NCBI GenBank assembly: GCA_034440575.1
Contig: JAOTOL010001656.1
Span: forward strand, 4,503,001 to 4,567,000
DNA from: Imbricaverruca yamaguchii
Lineage: Eukaryota; Arthropoda; Thecostraca; Neoverrucidae
Direction: 5' to 3'
DNA: 64,000 nt
Part shown: positions 24,203-36,510 of the stretch, in pieces
Numbering within the stretch: the stretch's first letter is position 1
How the letters are laid out: each line of letters starts with the position of its first letter
Notes under the pieces: model-generated
What the model saw: only the letters and a program-made list of their open reading frames with translations
Database searches by the model: none
Told to the model about the DNA's origin: nothing
Made by a program: the position numbers and the translations under genes

Positions 24203-24335
24203 GCCACCTGACGTCAACAACGGCCGGCTCGGTCTGTGAGCCACCTGACGTCAACAACGGCCGGATCGGTCTGTGAGCCACCTGACGTCAACAGCGGCCG
24301 GCTCAGTCCGTGATCCACCTGACGTCAACAGCGTT
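24203..24335. repeat. 37-bp repeat carrying TGACGTCA, 3.6 copies
   Basis: Units contain CCACCTGACGTCAACA and CGGCCGGCTCGGTCTGTGA. TGACGTCA recurs every 37 bp at 24209, 24246, 24283 and 24320. Confidence 0.9.
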
Positions 24336-24349
24336 CAGCTCGGTCCGCG

Positions 24350-25222
24350 CTAGTCCTGCCAGCGGCCGGCTCAGTCCACGCCGGTCCTGCCAGCGGCCGG
24401 CTCAGTCCACGCCGGTCCTGCCAGCGGCCGGCTCAGTCCACGCCGGTCCTCCCAGCGGCCGGCTCAGTCCACGCCGGTCCTCTCAGCGGCCGGCTCAGTC
24501 CACGCCGGTCCTCTCAGCGGCCGGCTCAGTCCACGCCGGTCCTCTCAGCGGCCGGCTCAGTCCACGCCGGTCCTCTCAGCGGCCGGCTCAGTCCACGCCG
24601 GTCCTCCCAGCGGCCGGCTCAGTCCACGCCGGTCCTCCCAGCGGCCGGCTCAGTCCACGCCGGTCCTCTCAGCGGCCGGCTCAGTCCACGCCGGTCCTCC
24701 CAGCGGCCGGCTCAGTCCACGCCGGTCCTCTCAGCGGCCGGTCCACGCCGGTCCTCCAGCGGCCGGCTCAGTCCACGCCGGTCCCCCTCTCAGCGGCCGG
24801 CTCAGTCCACGCCGGTCCTCCCAGCGGCCGGCTCAGTCCACGCCGGTCTTTCAGCGGCCGGCTCAGTCCACGCCGGTCCTCTCAGCGGCCGGCTCAGTCC
24901 ACGCCGGTCCTCTCAGCGGCCGGCTCAGTCCACTCGGTCCACGCCGGTCCTCTCAGCGGCCGGCTCAGTCCACGCCGGTCCTCTCAGCGGCCGGCTCAGT
25001 CCACGCCGGTCCTGCCAGCGGCCGGCTCAGTCCGCGCCGGTCCTCCCAGCGGCCGGCTCAGTCCACGCCGGTCCTCTCAGCGGCCGGCTCAGTCCACGCC
25101 GGTCCTCTCAGCGGCCGGCTCAGTCCACGCCGGTCCTCTCAGCGGCCGGCTCAGTCCACGCCGGTCCTCCCAGCGGCCGGCTCAGTCCGCGCCGGTCCTC
25201 TCAGCGGCCGGCTCAGTCCACG
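24350..25222. repeat. 31-bp minisatellite, about 28 copies
   Basis: Units contain AGCGGCCGGCTCAGTCCACG and CCGGTCCTCTC. Shortened copies lie near 24740-24790 and 24930. Confidence 0.96.
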
Positions 25223-25384
25223 CCGTCTCAGTCCTCGCCAGTCCTGCAGCGGCCACCTCATCGCCGCACAGGATGGCATGAAGAGTCGCTTCACCAGCTA
25301 TTTGGAACCGTCGAGTCCGCAGAATTGGATCTGCAGACGCAGCGTGGAGATCGGACCCCCGTGTTCGCAACTCGACCTTGGAAC

Positions 25385-25650
25385 GCTTCCGAAAAGTGGT
25401 AGCTCAGCAACGAGAGGTAGAGCGTAACATGGTAGCTCGGGGACGAGAAGTAGAGCATAGCATGGGAGACAACAGGTAGAGCATAATATGGCATCTCGGC
25501 GACGAGAGGTAGATCGTAGCATGATGGCTCGGAGGCGGGAGGGAGATTATGACATAGCGGCTCCGAGATGGGTGGGAAATCATAACATGGCAGCTGAGAG
25601 ATGGGAAGTATAGCATATTATAGCAGCTGTGATACTAGATGCAGATCATA
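25385..25650. repeat. About 32-bp degenerate repeat, about 8 copies
   Basis: Units contain GACGAGAGGTAGAGCGTA and CATGGTAGCTCGG. Identity declines toward the right end. Confidence 0.8.
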
Positions 25651-26522
25651 GCATGGGTGGTATCATTCGTACAAATTTCTGATTGGACTGGATTGGATCC
25701 AATTATTACCAACCTGTTTGATTTGGATTGTACTTCAATTTAATATCAGAGTTATTTTGCTACGCTGCTTACTGACATAAATTACTGCGTCTTTCTCAAT
25801 GGCTAAGAATACTAGACGGATGGGTCCTCACTGACTTTGATTTGATATGAGTATGCTTTCACTGGTCAATGATCGATTGGATTACGAAGCGTGTTGCTGC
25901 GCCGCTGTTATGCTCTGCTGGAAAGATGAGTGTTGCGTTAGCGTGGCGGACACATTTCACCGTGACGCCAGGCCTGACGGCGCCATCGGCCAGTCAGCTG
26001 GTGCTGGTGCAAACGGCAGCTCGCCGGGAAAGGCCGCCGCACATCGGCACCAGGTTTACGACGACGATGTCGTAATGCCACCGGTAACGGCGGACGGAGC
26101 CGCCCAGTAATGGTCCCAGCGACAGCTTCGTAGGGCGTGGCGACGTCACTCTGCGTAATCAACGTCACTCTGCGTAAGCGCGCCTGTTTCCGTGACTAAG
26201 CAGCAGCCTGATAACGGAGCGCTATACCGCAACTAAGCGCTATGCTGTAGCGGTTCGACGGGTCGAAGCTCAAATCACAGGCAAACAAGCAATAGTCACC
26301 GTCGTTGCATAGAGTACGGAGCCGCACTAGTTTCCGGAAATAGCCTCCATCCGCCGTCCCCCACACTCTCGGCCTCACCTTTCCGACTGCTGAGCCAGTC
26401 GTGTCGGGGCAACGACCATGGACTTTCACTTCGTCTTCGTTGGTGCCTCTTCAGCCAGGTTTTCAACCGCACATTGTCGTTTTGTGCTGACCGTCTTTGG
26501 TGTCCACACTGGCTTCGATGTT
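25651..26522. other. Unique intronic segment
   Basis: No gene, RNA or mobile element recognised. Confidence 0.4.
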
Positions 26523-26682
26523 AGGTAGACACATGACAACCAAGACGGTGTGTGACGTGACCACCACCAACCGCCCCCTGCCGACAGCAGCTGGCGGTCT
26601 GAGGTAGACACATGACAACCGAGACGGTGTGTGACGTGACCACCACCAGCCGCCCCCTGCCGACGGCAGCTGGCTGTCTGTT
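26523..26682. repeat. 79-bp tandem duplication, 2 copies
   Basis: AGGTAGACACATGACAACC starts a unit at 26523 and again at 26602. The two copies differ at only a few positions. Confidence 0.9.
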
Positions 26683-26796
26683 CACACGGCGTGGCAGGCC
26701 GCCGCTGAGCGTCAGGGTAACTGGTGACCTGGCTGCTGCGGACTGCGTGTGACCCAGGCTCACGTCGTGCCGCTGATGAGCAGTTCTGCAGCTAAT

Positions 26797-27352
26797 TGGC
26801 GGCCGTCTGTACGCGGTCGGCCATCTGACATCGTACGGTCAGCTGTCTGTGCGCGGTCGGCCATCTGACATCGGACGGCCAGCTGTCTGCACACGGTCGG
26901 CCATCTGACATCGGACGGCCAGCTGTCTGTGCGCGGTCGGTCATCTGACATCGGACGGCCAGCTGTCTGTGCGCGGTCGGCCATCTGACATCGACGGCCA
27001 GCTGTCTGTACACGGTCGGCCATCTGACATCGGACGGCCAGCTGTCTGTGCGCGGTCGGCCATCTGACATCGGACGGCCAGCTGTCTGTGCGCGGTCGGC
27101 CATCTGACATCGGACGGCCAGCTGTCTGTGCGCGGTCGGCCATCTGACATCGGACGGCCAGCTGTCTGTGCGCGGTCGGCCATCTGACATCGGACGGCCA
27201 GCTGTCTGTGCGCGGTCGGCCATCTGACATCGGACGGCCAGCTGTCTGTGCGCGGTCGGCCAGCTGTCTGTGCGCGGTCGGCCATCTGATATCGGTCGGC
27301 CAGCTGTCTGTGCGCGGTCAGCCATCTGATATCGGACGGCCAGCTGTTGGTG
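26797..27352. repeat. 40-bp minisatellite, about 14 copies
   Basis: Units contain CGGCCAGCTGTCTGTGCGCG and GTCGGCCATCTGACATCGGA. Copies lacking half a unit lie at the right end. Confidence 0.95.
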
Positions 27353-28516
27353 GCGGTCGGCTGCTGGCCATATCTGTTGGTTATAACTGTTGGCGGACGG
27401 AGGTAAGGGCGCGGGAACCGGGGGAGGGGTAGCAATGTCTGGACCCCGTAGCGTCCCCCACAACTTTAGAATGGTTTATCATATACTCATGGAAATAATC
27501 GAACTCAAAATGACTTGCATCCCTCCGCCAAATTTGAGGCGGCTCCAGTATCTCTGAATGTAGAAGAGTGCCGCTTAATGCAGAGATTGGGATGGATGTC
27601 AGTGCTGGGGACTGTCGTAAAATTTGCACGTACAAAATTTGTAGTTTGTTATTTTAGCAGATTCTACGAAATCTAGACACAATATTCCTACAAATAATGG
27701 TAGACGACCTTTGCACTCGTACTTATCCGAATCACAAGGTCGTGGTCTTGGAATTGTCTTCTTCAAACGTGATAAAATAAGTATCTGCATCCGCTAGTGT
27801 TGACATTAGTCAGTTGAAGGCAAGCTTATGACATCAACATAACTGGTTTATCAGCTCTTGCCGGCAGTTACGTGCATTTAAGCTGTCATTCAATGTCGCC
27901 ATCTCCAAGTGATACTCCTCAGCACCCCCAGCTGTGCCGAGTGCCTGCTGACCCCCATGGACAGTGAAGAATGAAAAGAAATCACTTCAAAGAAAGATAT
28001 CTTGAAACTGTAGAACCCGGGTGACCTCCGATCATGATCGTCCTTGTAATATGATTTATCACCATTACAGCAAAACTGTCAATATATTTTATGGCCGTTT
28101 GTCCACTAGAGTCAAACATCCAATGGTTTGCGCCGTTCGCCCCCACTGCCTCACGTTCAGCTCTTGCACGATTGTTGTACCCCAAATATCGGGCTATTTC
28201 TTTGTGGAATACAAAGCAGATGCTAGGGGGGACGATCGTCACTTCAACTAGTTCAATAACCTGCATTTGTTTTTCCATTCGAGAAAGATGAAGCGAGAAG
28301 ACGCAATGTGATTAACCTAACTGGGCGGCTGTTCTGCGCCCGTTGTGCTGGACCCTTCCTGCTGGGCCTCGTGGAGGACGGGTCGGAAATAGTGATGACG
28401 AGAGACGGCCTGGCCCGCTTCTTAATATCTAGCGAGACTCTCGGGTCGGCTTCCTGATTCTCTACCGAGACTCCTGGACTGATTTCCTGATCTCTAATTC
28501 CTCACAGCTCTCCGGG
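27353..28516. other. Unique intronic segment
   Basis: AT-richer; no gene or RNA recognised. Confidence 0.4.
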
Positions 28517-28690
28517 CCGATGACCAGTTGTCGATTGACCCACCGCTGCTGCCACCTCCCGGACATCGGTCCCAGCTGAGCTGTTCACCAGCTGTCGACT
28601 GAGCCACCGCTGCTGCCACTACCCGGACATCGGTCCCAGCTGAGCTGTTCACCAGCTGTCGACTGAGCCACCGCTGCGGCCACTACCCGG
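28517..28690. repeat. 64-bp tandem repeat, about 2.5 copies
   Basis: Units contain ACATCGGTCCCAGCTGAGCT and GACTGAGCCACCGCTGC. Followed by loose CATTACCCGG-type repetition to about 28755. Confidence 0.85.
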
Positions 28691-28759
28691 TCCTTACCCG
28701 ACCAATACCCGGCTACTACCAGGTCATTACCCAGCCATTACCCGGCCACCACCCGAACC

Positions 28760-29504
28760 TCGACCCCAGCCGGGCCGGGCCACTCACTAGCCCGTAGCGC
28801 GATTTCGATCAGCCGTCGGCGTGTGTGGTGAGCGTGCTCGTGCGTGCCACGGTGACGGCCGGCCGGTCATGGGTCGCAGGTCAGGTCACCGGTCGTGTCG
28901 AGTGGCGACCTCGCTACCGACCGAGATCGGCTGCTCTTGTGGCTCGGCCGTGGTATAGTTCAGCTAGCGCGGGCGGTCGCGACGTGCCTCTGGTCGGGGC
29001 ACGCTGGTCGGGTCGGGTCGGGTCGGGTGGCGGCAGCCGGCAACGACCGCCGCCGGCGGCCAACCTGGCATCCCGACAGATAAGAGATAACCTCTGGCAG
29101 CCGGCCACAGCGAAACATGGCCGTACCTCAGGAATCAGATGGAAATAGGCGGCTGGCCGACGGCGGCCCGACCGAACGGGTGGCGCCGGCGCGTGCGTGG
29201 CCTCCTCGGCTGGGGGCTGCCCGTGTCCGACTGGTTTTAATCTCATTAATAATATTATTGTAAAATGTCATTAAAAATAAGTCGTGCCGTGACAAGTCAC
29301 GTGACCCTGTGCGCTGTCACGCCCGGCCTAGACGTCTAGTCTGCCCACGTATGATTCTGATCTGCCATTCGCAGCTCGTCCCCCGAGCCACCGGTGGCAC
29401 CCAATCGCCACATCTGTGTCGCGTGGGGGCCTGGGGAGGTGTCGAAGACTGTCGAAAATATTCCGGCCATTCGGGCACCGTTCGTCTGCACAGTCAACGC
29501 GGCG
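28760..29504. other. GC-rich intronic segment
   Basis: CpG-rich, with a short GGGTC run at 29010-29030. No coding region recognised. Confidence 0.35.
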
Positions 29505-29612
29505 ACTTCGCGCCGAAACTGACGCGGCGACTCCGCGCCGAAACTGACGCGGCGACTCCGCGCCGAAACTGACGCGGCAACTGCGCCGAAACTGACGCGC
29601 CGCGCCGAAACT
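29505..29612. repeat. 25-bp tandem repeat, about 4 copies
   Basis: Units of GCGCCGAAACTGACGCGGCG plus ACTCC. The last copies are shortened. Confidence 0.88.
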
Positions 29613-30217
29613 GACTAGCCGGTTGGACGTCAATGGTGATACAGTCGGCGAATGGTTCAAGTTTGGCCGGCGGTGCTGGAAGTTCTGCAATAAAGCGTGG
29701 CATGGCCGCGGAAAAAAGCGTCGTTTATGAAAGTTGGTGGGTGCCGACGTGCAACTACTGCCCGCGGAGATGGCGACGGCCGCTACCCAGCTGGCCGATG
29801 GCCTGCGATGGCAGCATCTGCTCTGATGGCTCGGAGGAGATGGCACACATGGCTGGGTGAGGTAGCTGCGCATGGCGGCCGAGAGGCGGCAAATTGACGG
29901 CAAACTCTTCCCTCCGCCATGTCAGCGCCCGGCGACGGTTCTATGTGCGGCCTGATTGAAAACGATTTTATTCGATTTTCGACTGCCAGGTTCCCATACT
30001 TTACCATACTGCACATCATATGCCGCTGTACGTGGAGGGCATGTATGGTGAAATAAACAAATATATAAATATGTTAAATAGAGGTGGCTCTTCCTTCAGC
30101 GTTTTCAATATTGCCACGTCCGACCCTCTTCGCCCCGGGCCATTATTCAGTCGGCTCCAAATCACCACGCATATTTAGCAGTGATCTGTTTTTCACCTGA
30201 GTCTTTCTGTTCCGCAG

Positions 30218-31264
30218 ACGAAAAAGCACCCGCTGAACCACGTGAAGCGGCCAATGAATGCTTTTATGGTGTGGTCTCAGATCGCGCGACGCAAGATCAT
30301 CGAGGTCACGCCTGACATGCACAACGCCGAGATCTCCAAGGAGCTGGGTCGCCGCTGGAAACTGCTCAGCGACGCACAGCGCGCACCCTTCCACGAGATC
30401 TCCAAGCGGCTCAAAGAGTACCACCAGCGAGAGTTCCCCGATTACAAGTACCGACCGCGCAAGAAGGCAGTCAAAGCGGGCGCCGTGAAGACTACCGAGA
30501 GGACCCGATCCAAGCCGCGAGCCGCGGTCGCTGCCGTCTCTGCCGCCGCCGTCGCCGGTGGCTTCAAGGCGGTGGTTAACAACAACGGCGCGGGCCGCTC
30601 GCGCATCACACAGACGAGCGGCCGCTTAACGCCCGTCAACCACCACCGGCTCAAGCTAAAGCTCACCATAGACAACAAGTTCAAGGAGAGCGTAAAGCAG
30701 CACAAGTCGGCACTGATCTCTGTGGCGCCGGCGGCCGCGGAGCTGCCGGCGGCGCGCTCCAAGCGGCCCGCCAGCGCCGCCTCTTCGACGCGCTCCACGC
30801 GGTCATCGGCGACGACGCGCGCCAGCGGCAGCCCCACGTCGGTGCCGTGCAGTCCGTCGCGCGTGATGCCCGACTCTCCCGAGTCGGCAACCATGTACGA
30901 GGAGGCGTCGCCGCCGCTGGGCGGAATCAAGCGCGAGCCAGCCGACCTGTACGGCTCGCTGGCCGACTTGCCGCGCAGCCAGCACGACCTGTGCGACGTC
31001 AAGGCCGAGTCGCTCGAGTCGCTGCGCGAGGCGGACGGCCTCGACGAGCTGCTGCAGCTCAAGGTCACCGACCTGGTCAGCGACCTGGACATGCCGCTCG
31101 ACTCGTTCGCTTCCGACCTGGATCTGGATCAGATGTCGGTGGCCAGCAGTAGCGGCTCGCACCTCGAGTTCAAGTACGACCGTGACGTGCTGTGCGGACT
31201 GGGCGACCTGCGCGACCCCACCTGGTACGACGAGCCGCCGTTCCGTGACCTGATCAACTGCTGA
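30218..31264 (+). CDS. SoxC: SoxC transcription factor, coding exon 2 (HMG box and C-terminal domain)
   Basis: Encodes residues 49-396 of a nuclear, sequence-specific DNA-binding regulator. The HMG box spans about residues 57-131. It opens with the SOX signature RPMNAFMVW (59-67), continues with [18 protein letters not shown] (81-98), and ends with [11 protein letters not shown] (121-131), a SoxC hallmark that doubles as a basic nuclear-localisation segment. The linker is rich in Ala, Ser, Arg and Lys. IKREP at 285-289 fits a sumoylation consensus. The acidic C-terminus, from SHLEF (362-366) to the end, aligns in outline with the SoxC transactivation domain of vertebrate Sox4/11, including a Trp followed by a hydrophobic FxDL element. 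Helix 3 of the box ([14 protein letters not shown]) departs from the usual SoxC sequence. Codon third positions are strongly G/C. The stop is TGA at 31262-31264. SOX identity is near certain; SoxC assignment rests on box ends, C-terminus and the TDATQTKKH junction. SoxC proteins typically act in neural and epithelial differentiation. Confidence 0.95.
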   Translation, partial: TKKHPLNHVKRPMNAFMVWSQIARRKIIEVTPDMHNAEISKELGRRWKLLSDAQRAPFHEISKRLKEYHQREFPDYKYRPRKKAVKAGAVKTTERTRSKPRAAVAAVSAAAVAGGFKAVVNNNGAGRSRITQTSGRLTPVNHHRLKLKLTIDNKFKESVKQHKSALISVAPAAAELPAARSKRPASAASSTRSTRSSATTRASGSPTSVPCSPSRVMPDSPESATMYEEASPPLGGIKREPADLYGSLADLPRSQHDLCDVKAESLESLREADGLDELLQLKVTDLVSDLDMPLDSFASDLDLDQMSVASSSGSHLEFKYDRDVLCGLGDLRDPTWYDEPPFRDLINC

Positions 31265-32180
31265 GCTGGCCGCCGGTGCCGCCGCGCCTGCCGTTGTCCG
31301 TGCGAACTGTCTTGCCGCGGGTGTTTACGACCACCCACTGTTTGGCTTGTCTGATGAGGCCTTAACGGTGTGACATTGGCTGATTGGCCAAGGCAGCGCT
31401 GCTTAAAATTTATCCAGGACGGCCGTGGGTGATTTCGGTGAATTTCGCTCGCCTGCAAAGTCCGCTCGACCCGGTGCATCTCAGCCGGCTCTGTGGAAAA
31501 TCGCGCCCCGCCGAAGCCTCTACGGCTTTCCCCTGTGTGCAAGCTGTCTGGCATGTGGCCGTTTGAGAGTGTTAGTTTCTCGCGGCTGCGTTTGTGCTTC
31601 ATTCACTCTCGTTAGTGGGTAGTGTGTTAGCATATCAAGACTCACGACCACCACCGAGACAAGGCGAGACAATCGTCACTCAGCCTCAAGCTAGTCCCGA
31701 ACGCAGCCTGCGGGCACCCCCGAGCTGACCGGGCGGTGGCCCCGAGCTGACCGAGCGGCGTGAATCAGCCGAGCGCGTTCGCGCCACATCTTGTGTACAT
31801 CCAATCAAACCCACTCCAATAATTTGGGCATTTGTGGCCTGTCGCGCCGCAGTGCGCCCCGACGTCACCTGTCCCAGTTCAAATTTTCTACCTTGGGATG
31901 CCTTGACCACACGATTGCTTGTGCCATGTTGACAGCCGTCACCTGACCGTTCCATACGCCGTAATACACTCACAGTACAAACGCCCCCCCCCCGCCACGC
32001 TCTCCAACCACGGCAGACTTCAATAGTGGATCTCAGCGGCCGGTCGTCGCGCCGGAACGTGAGGCGACATGCGGTGACATGAGACGACGTGGGTCCAGTG
32101 GATGTCACTTACCTCATGGGATATACACAGCGGGCTTCCTCCGGATTTGCTCCGTCTCACCGCTACGTGATTGGTGATTG
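31265..32180 (+). other. SoxC 3' flank / probable 3' UTR
   Basis: Non-repetitive sequence after the SoxC stop codon. No clear AATAAA signal is present nearby, so the 3' end cannot be placed. It contains a short C-run at about 31985. No other gene is visible. Confidence 0.4.
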
Positions 32181-32976
32181 TGCGTTCGCGCGGGCCGACT
32201 GTCTGTGACTGTGGGCAGCCGCGCGGGCCGACTGTCTGCGACTGTGGGCAGCCGCGCGGGCCGACTGTCTGCGACTGTGGGCAGCCGCGCGGGCCGACTG
32301 TCTGTGACTGTGGGCAGCCGCGCGGGCCGACTGTCTGTGACTGTGGGCCGCCGCGCGGGCCGACTGTCTGCGACTGTGGGCAGCCGCGCGGGCCGACTGT
32401 CTGTGACTGTGGGCAGCCGCGCGGGCCGACTGTCTGTGACTGTGGGCAGCCGCGCGGGCCGACTGTCTGTGACTGTGGGCAGCCGCGCGGGCCGACTGTC
32501 TGCGACTGTGGGCAGCCGCGCGGGCCGACTGTCTGCGACTGTGGGCAGCCGCGCGGGCCGACTGTCTGTGACTGTGGGCAGCCGCGCGGGCCGACTGTCT
32601 GTGACTGTGGGCAGCCGCGCGGGCCGACTGTCTGTGACTGTGGGCAGCCGCGCGGGCCGACTGTCTGTGACTGTGGGCAGCCGCGCGGGCCGACTGTCTG
32701 TGACTGTGGGCAGCCGCGCGGGCCGACTGTCTGTGACTGTGGGCAGCCGCGCGGGCCGACTGTCTGTGACTGTGGGCAGCCGCGCGGGCCGACTGTCTGC
32801 GACTTGGGCAGCCGCGCGGGCCGACTGTCTGGATGTGGGCAGCCGCGCGGGCCGACTGTCTGCGACTGTGGGCAGCCGCGCGGGCCGACTGTCTGCGACT
32901 ATGGGCAGCCGCGCGGGCCGACTGTCTGTGACTGGGCAGCCGCGCGGGCCGACTGTCTGTGACTGTGGGCAGCCGC
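32181..32976. repeat. 33-bp minisatellite, about 24 copies
   Basis: Units contain GCGCGGGCCGACTGTCTGTG and ACTGTGGGCAGCC, nearly identical apart from a TGTG/TGCG difference. 33 is a multiple of 3, so frames read as 11-residue peptide repeats. It lies about 0.9 kb downstream of the SoxC stop. Confidence 0.97.
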
Positions 32977-35545
32977 TAAACGGAGTGGAGCCTGTCTGTG
33001 TTGAAGCGCCGGCGATGGTTGTGGCGCGCGGTGGCGATCATAGTGCCGTGGCGCCGCTGTACCGCCGGTCGTCCGCGTTCGGCGAACGTGCAGCGAGTAC
33101 GATCACGAGCCCTCCGATTTTATCTGCATTTACGGGCACGTTTGGTCACTCGTGCGCATCACGGGCGGAGTTCATCGCAGGCATCCAATTGCAGACGCGC
33201 TTTGAGTGGACTTCGCCAGCACGCTATGCCAGCTGATGTGAACGTCGTCGAAGTGGGGACTGAAAACCCATCTACCCCAAACGTGAGGCATGCATCGTTA
33301 TGCCCACGCGCATGGCATGGTCAGAGATAAATCCAACTTACCGCAACTCCGTTCCACAACTACTTGCTCGTGGCGATGCTCATGCGGGCCGAGACCAGCG
33401 AACGTTGGATGTTTGCCACCAAAGCGAAAAACGGAGATCATGCAATGCGAGCGTGGCCAAGTCTGTCCACTGCTGGTGCTTCTGTGACAACTCGTAGGGT
33501 ACGAGAAGCTGCGCCCCAGCTCAGAATGTCCGGTCCACGTCGCACTCCGGCCCATGCAATAATCCGTTCCACAGTGCGCCCGAGGCCCACACGGAGCCGG
33601 CCACTGCCGCAGGACCGCCTCAACTTCGTGCAATCACAACCATTATCATACTCAAAACGCGCTGGCACGCGCGCCGACTGTACATTGGCACTGCGGCCGC
33701 GGCGTGTCGCCGCGTTACGCGCGGCCAGACACGCGTCGTGCCGCCGCCACCTTGTGCACCTTTTCGCGTTTTCATGTGTCTCTAGTTGGAGTCGCGTCGC
33801 CGGAGGCCAATCGATGTTTACTCTCAGTGTTAGGTGTAGGTGGTTGGTGCGATGGATCGGACTGGGCGGCCGTGCGCGCCGCCCCGGAAGCGCCTGGCTA
33901 TGGTACATAACGTGGACGGGCCGGTGGGCCGTGTCTGCTGCTGCACTGTGTGTGTGTCTCGTCTCTCCCGGCCGCCGTCCTCTGAGTCATCGTCGTGCGC
34001 GCCTCGGTGCCGGCGCTGATCGCGGTACCCCTCGGCGGTGGCCCGCGCCCGCCTGTGCCGACGAGTTATTGCAACATTTTGACAGTGCGTGCCGCGAGCT
34101 GGTGGGAGTTGGAACCATTGCTCTGATCATCCTGCCAATCTCCCTTGGCGCTGATTAAATTTGTACTTCCCCTAGGCGACGCTGTTCTATCGTTATTTAG
34201 TTTATGTTTGTTGTTTTGTTATTACCTGTACTTACAGTTTATCTCTGTGCAAGCGGCCCCTGAGTGGCAACGACACAGCCCCGGTTGGTGCATGCACGGG
34301 ACTTCTTTCCACTCAGGGGTCACCTCGGTTGTACTATATTTATAGTGGAGCAATATTTTTCATAATATAAATAGAAATACATGTGAGAAGCCGTCACCAT
34401 CTACCTTGGGTATATATAAAAATATATACATAGTCCTGTACATTTTGTATGACAGATGTTTGCAAGGAATGGAATACAACTGATTGCAAGCGAACCCTTT
34501 ACTCGGCCGTGGGCTGAGCAAACCACATGTCTCCTGCGATTTGGACATGGGTTACATGAGAATATATACGCTCAGATAAGCCGAGACAATATGAAGCTGT
34601 CTGGGATGCCGAGCCTGAGTTGCCGAGAAATCTGATTCATTGGTGCATATATACTCTGGATAAAACCGTTACCGATGTGAAGTATTAAGAAGGATGGACG
34701 CGCACTTCACACAGGTGTGACATTCCACATAGATGTGACACAAACTTGCTGCACATCTTTTTTTGCACCAAAACAATGTCTCGCACATGAGCGAATCGGA
34801 CCACACCAGATTGGTACACGATCGAGCAATTGGAACTTGCACCGTAGCTAGTTGTACGCAGAGCGAACAAAGGTGTGCCGATTTTACGAGAGAGATGTCC
34901 TCCCTCATGTCAGTTGCCGTCAGCCAAGTGTACACAATGTGCGTCATTTCACCCCTCTCGTCAGTCGGATATACACAGTGTTTGTCATTTGCCGGGGAAC
35001 ACAGTCTTTTAAAATGATGTATTTCTGTCTTCGCAGTTTACAACCTTTGGAGTCGCCCTTCCATTCCCAGCAACGTTGCTGTTTTGTTAAAACATGAACG
35101 GTAGTTCATAATTGTTACACGTTGCAGCCATCCGACTAAGATTGCCGAGTCCATTTTTATTTCTTCTATCGACCACCTGTACACCTGAAACGTTTCCACC
35201 TGCGTGGTGTACCCCCGCGTAACGCCGACGCCCGCGCAGGTACGTCATACATCTGCATGCCTCGGCAGGGCATGCCTCTGTATCTGCCGGCACCGAACAG
35301 CGACGAGCTCGTCCATTGTAACTATTAGTGTACATCACGCTCCCCGACACCTTCCGGAGTGTTGTGCAGTGTGCATTCTAGAGCTCCGGCCAGTAACCAC
35401 GCACTCTCGGTATCGAATTCGAAATGTTGAGTACGGTGCGGTAATTGTGCAATTTGGCAGACCTGCTCCGAGCGATTAATAGCCACGCTGGGCGGCCGCA
35501 TGGCGTATTTATTACGTACAATATGTGACTGCATGCCGAAGATTT
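32977..35545. other. Intergenic segment without recognised genes
   Basis: Open frames at 33364-34158 (+) and 33438-33908 (-) overlap each other in GC-rich DNA and have no recognisable domain. The part after 34150 is AT-rich. Confidence 0.4.
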
Positions 35546-35790
35546 GATGCCGATCAGTGACGACTCAAGACCAACACCGAGGTCGAAGTGCCACGACTCA
35601 AGCCCAACACCGAGGTCGAGGTGCCGCGACTCAAGACCAACACCGAGGTCGAGGTGCCGCGACTCAAGACCAACACCGAGGTCGAAGTGCCACGACTCAA
35701 GACGAACACCGAGGTCGAGGTGCCGCGACACAAGACCAACACCAAAACCGAGGTGCCACAACACAAGACAACACCGAGACCGCGTTGGTG
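35546..35790. repeat. 33-bp minisatellite, about 7 copies
   Basis: Units contain AACACCGAGGTCGAGGTGCC and GCGACTCAAGACC. Diverges at the right end. Confidence 0.93.
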
Positions 35791-36247
35791 CGACGCGAGA
35801 CAAGTACCTTTGTATGTGCCGTAACGTTTGGGGTAAGGTAAGGTGCAAGCTTCTTTCCCAGGCTGATTAATAATACTCGGAATATTTACATCTCTTCCTT
35901 AGGAACACTTCCAAATTTCTTGTTTCCAAATTCCAAATGGAAGCCAGTCAATACAAAATCAGTGTCACTGCAGCAACAACAAACAAGGAAAAGACGGTGT
36001 TGATGAACGGGACGAAAACATATCTTTCTTTAACTAGGATTGCCACTGCTTAATTTTGTGAAAACCATTGCTCATTTTAGTGGTAAAATGTCGTACGAAA
36101 ACTTAATTTGAAATACATTTTGCGGCCTGTAATGGCCAGACGTTTCCGTGCATGTGGCAAATCCTATTATACAAGAGAAGCCATTTAACATCACAGCACT
36201 TTTCGTGGTGGCCCGCGATACGCCAGTAAATGGCATGCGCCCAACTG

Positions 36248-36510
36248 ACGACTCTAGCCGAGCCGCCCGAACCGCCTGAGACGCAGCCGGCCCAGGGGCG
36301 GCTTGTTCAGCCGCCCGAGCCGCAGCCGGCCCCGGGGCGGCTCGTTCAGTCGCCCGAGCCGCAGCCGGCCCAGGGGCGGCTCGTTCAGCCGCCCGAGCCG
36401 CAGCCGGCCCCGGGGCGGCTCGTTCACCCGCCCGAGTCGCAGCCGGCCCAGGGGCGGCTCGTTCAGCCGCTCGAGCCGCAGCCGGCCCAGGGGTGGCTTG
36501 TTCGCCATCC
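36248..36510. repeat. 39-bp minisatellite, about 6.5 copies
   Basis: Units contain CCGCCCGAGCCGCAGCCGGC and CCAGGGGCGGCTCGTTCAG. Open in several frames as 13-residue repeats. Confidence 0.94.

Larger units (their letters stand above)
900..30217 (+). other. SoxC: SoxC intron 1, about 29.3 kb, minisatellite-packed
   Basis: The intron is defined by a donor GTGAGT at 900-905 and an acceptor with a pyrimidine tract ending CAG at 30215-30217. Both ends are phase 0. In the exon-2 frame a stop lies at 30182-30184, with no ATG before the acceptor, so the downstream exon cannot begin translation upstream on its own. About half of the intron consists of tandem arrays listed separately. It also holds a SINE at 16752-16910. 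Confidence 0.85.

Noticed and set aside
30254..31264. SoxC starting at the Met inside RPMNAF
   Set aside because: This would cut into the HMG box. The acceptor at 30217 and the phase-matched exon at 756-899 give a complete box.
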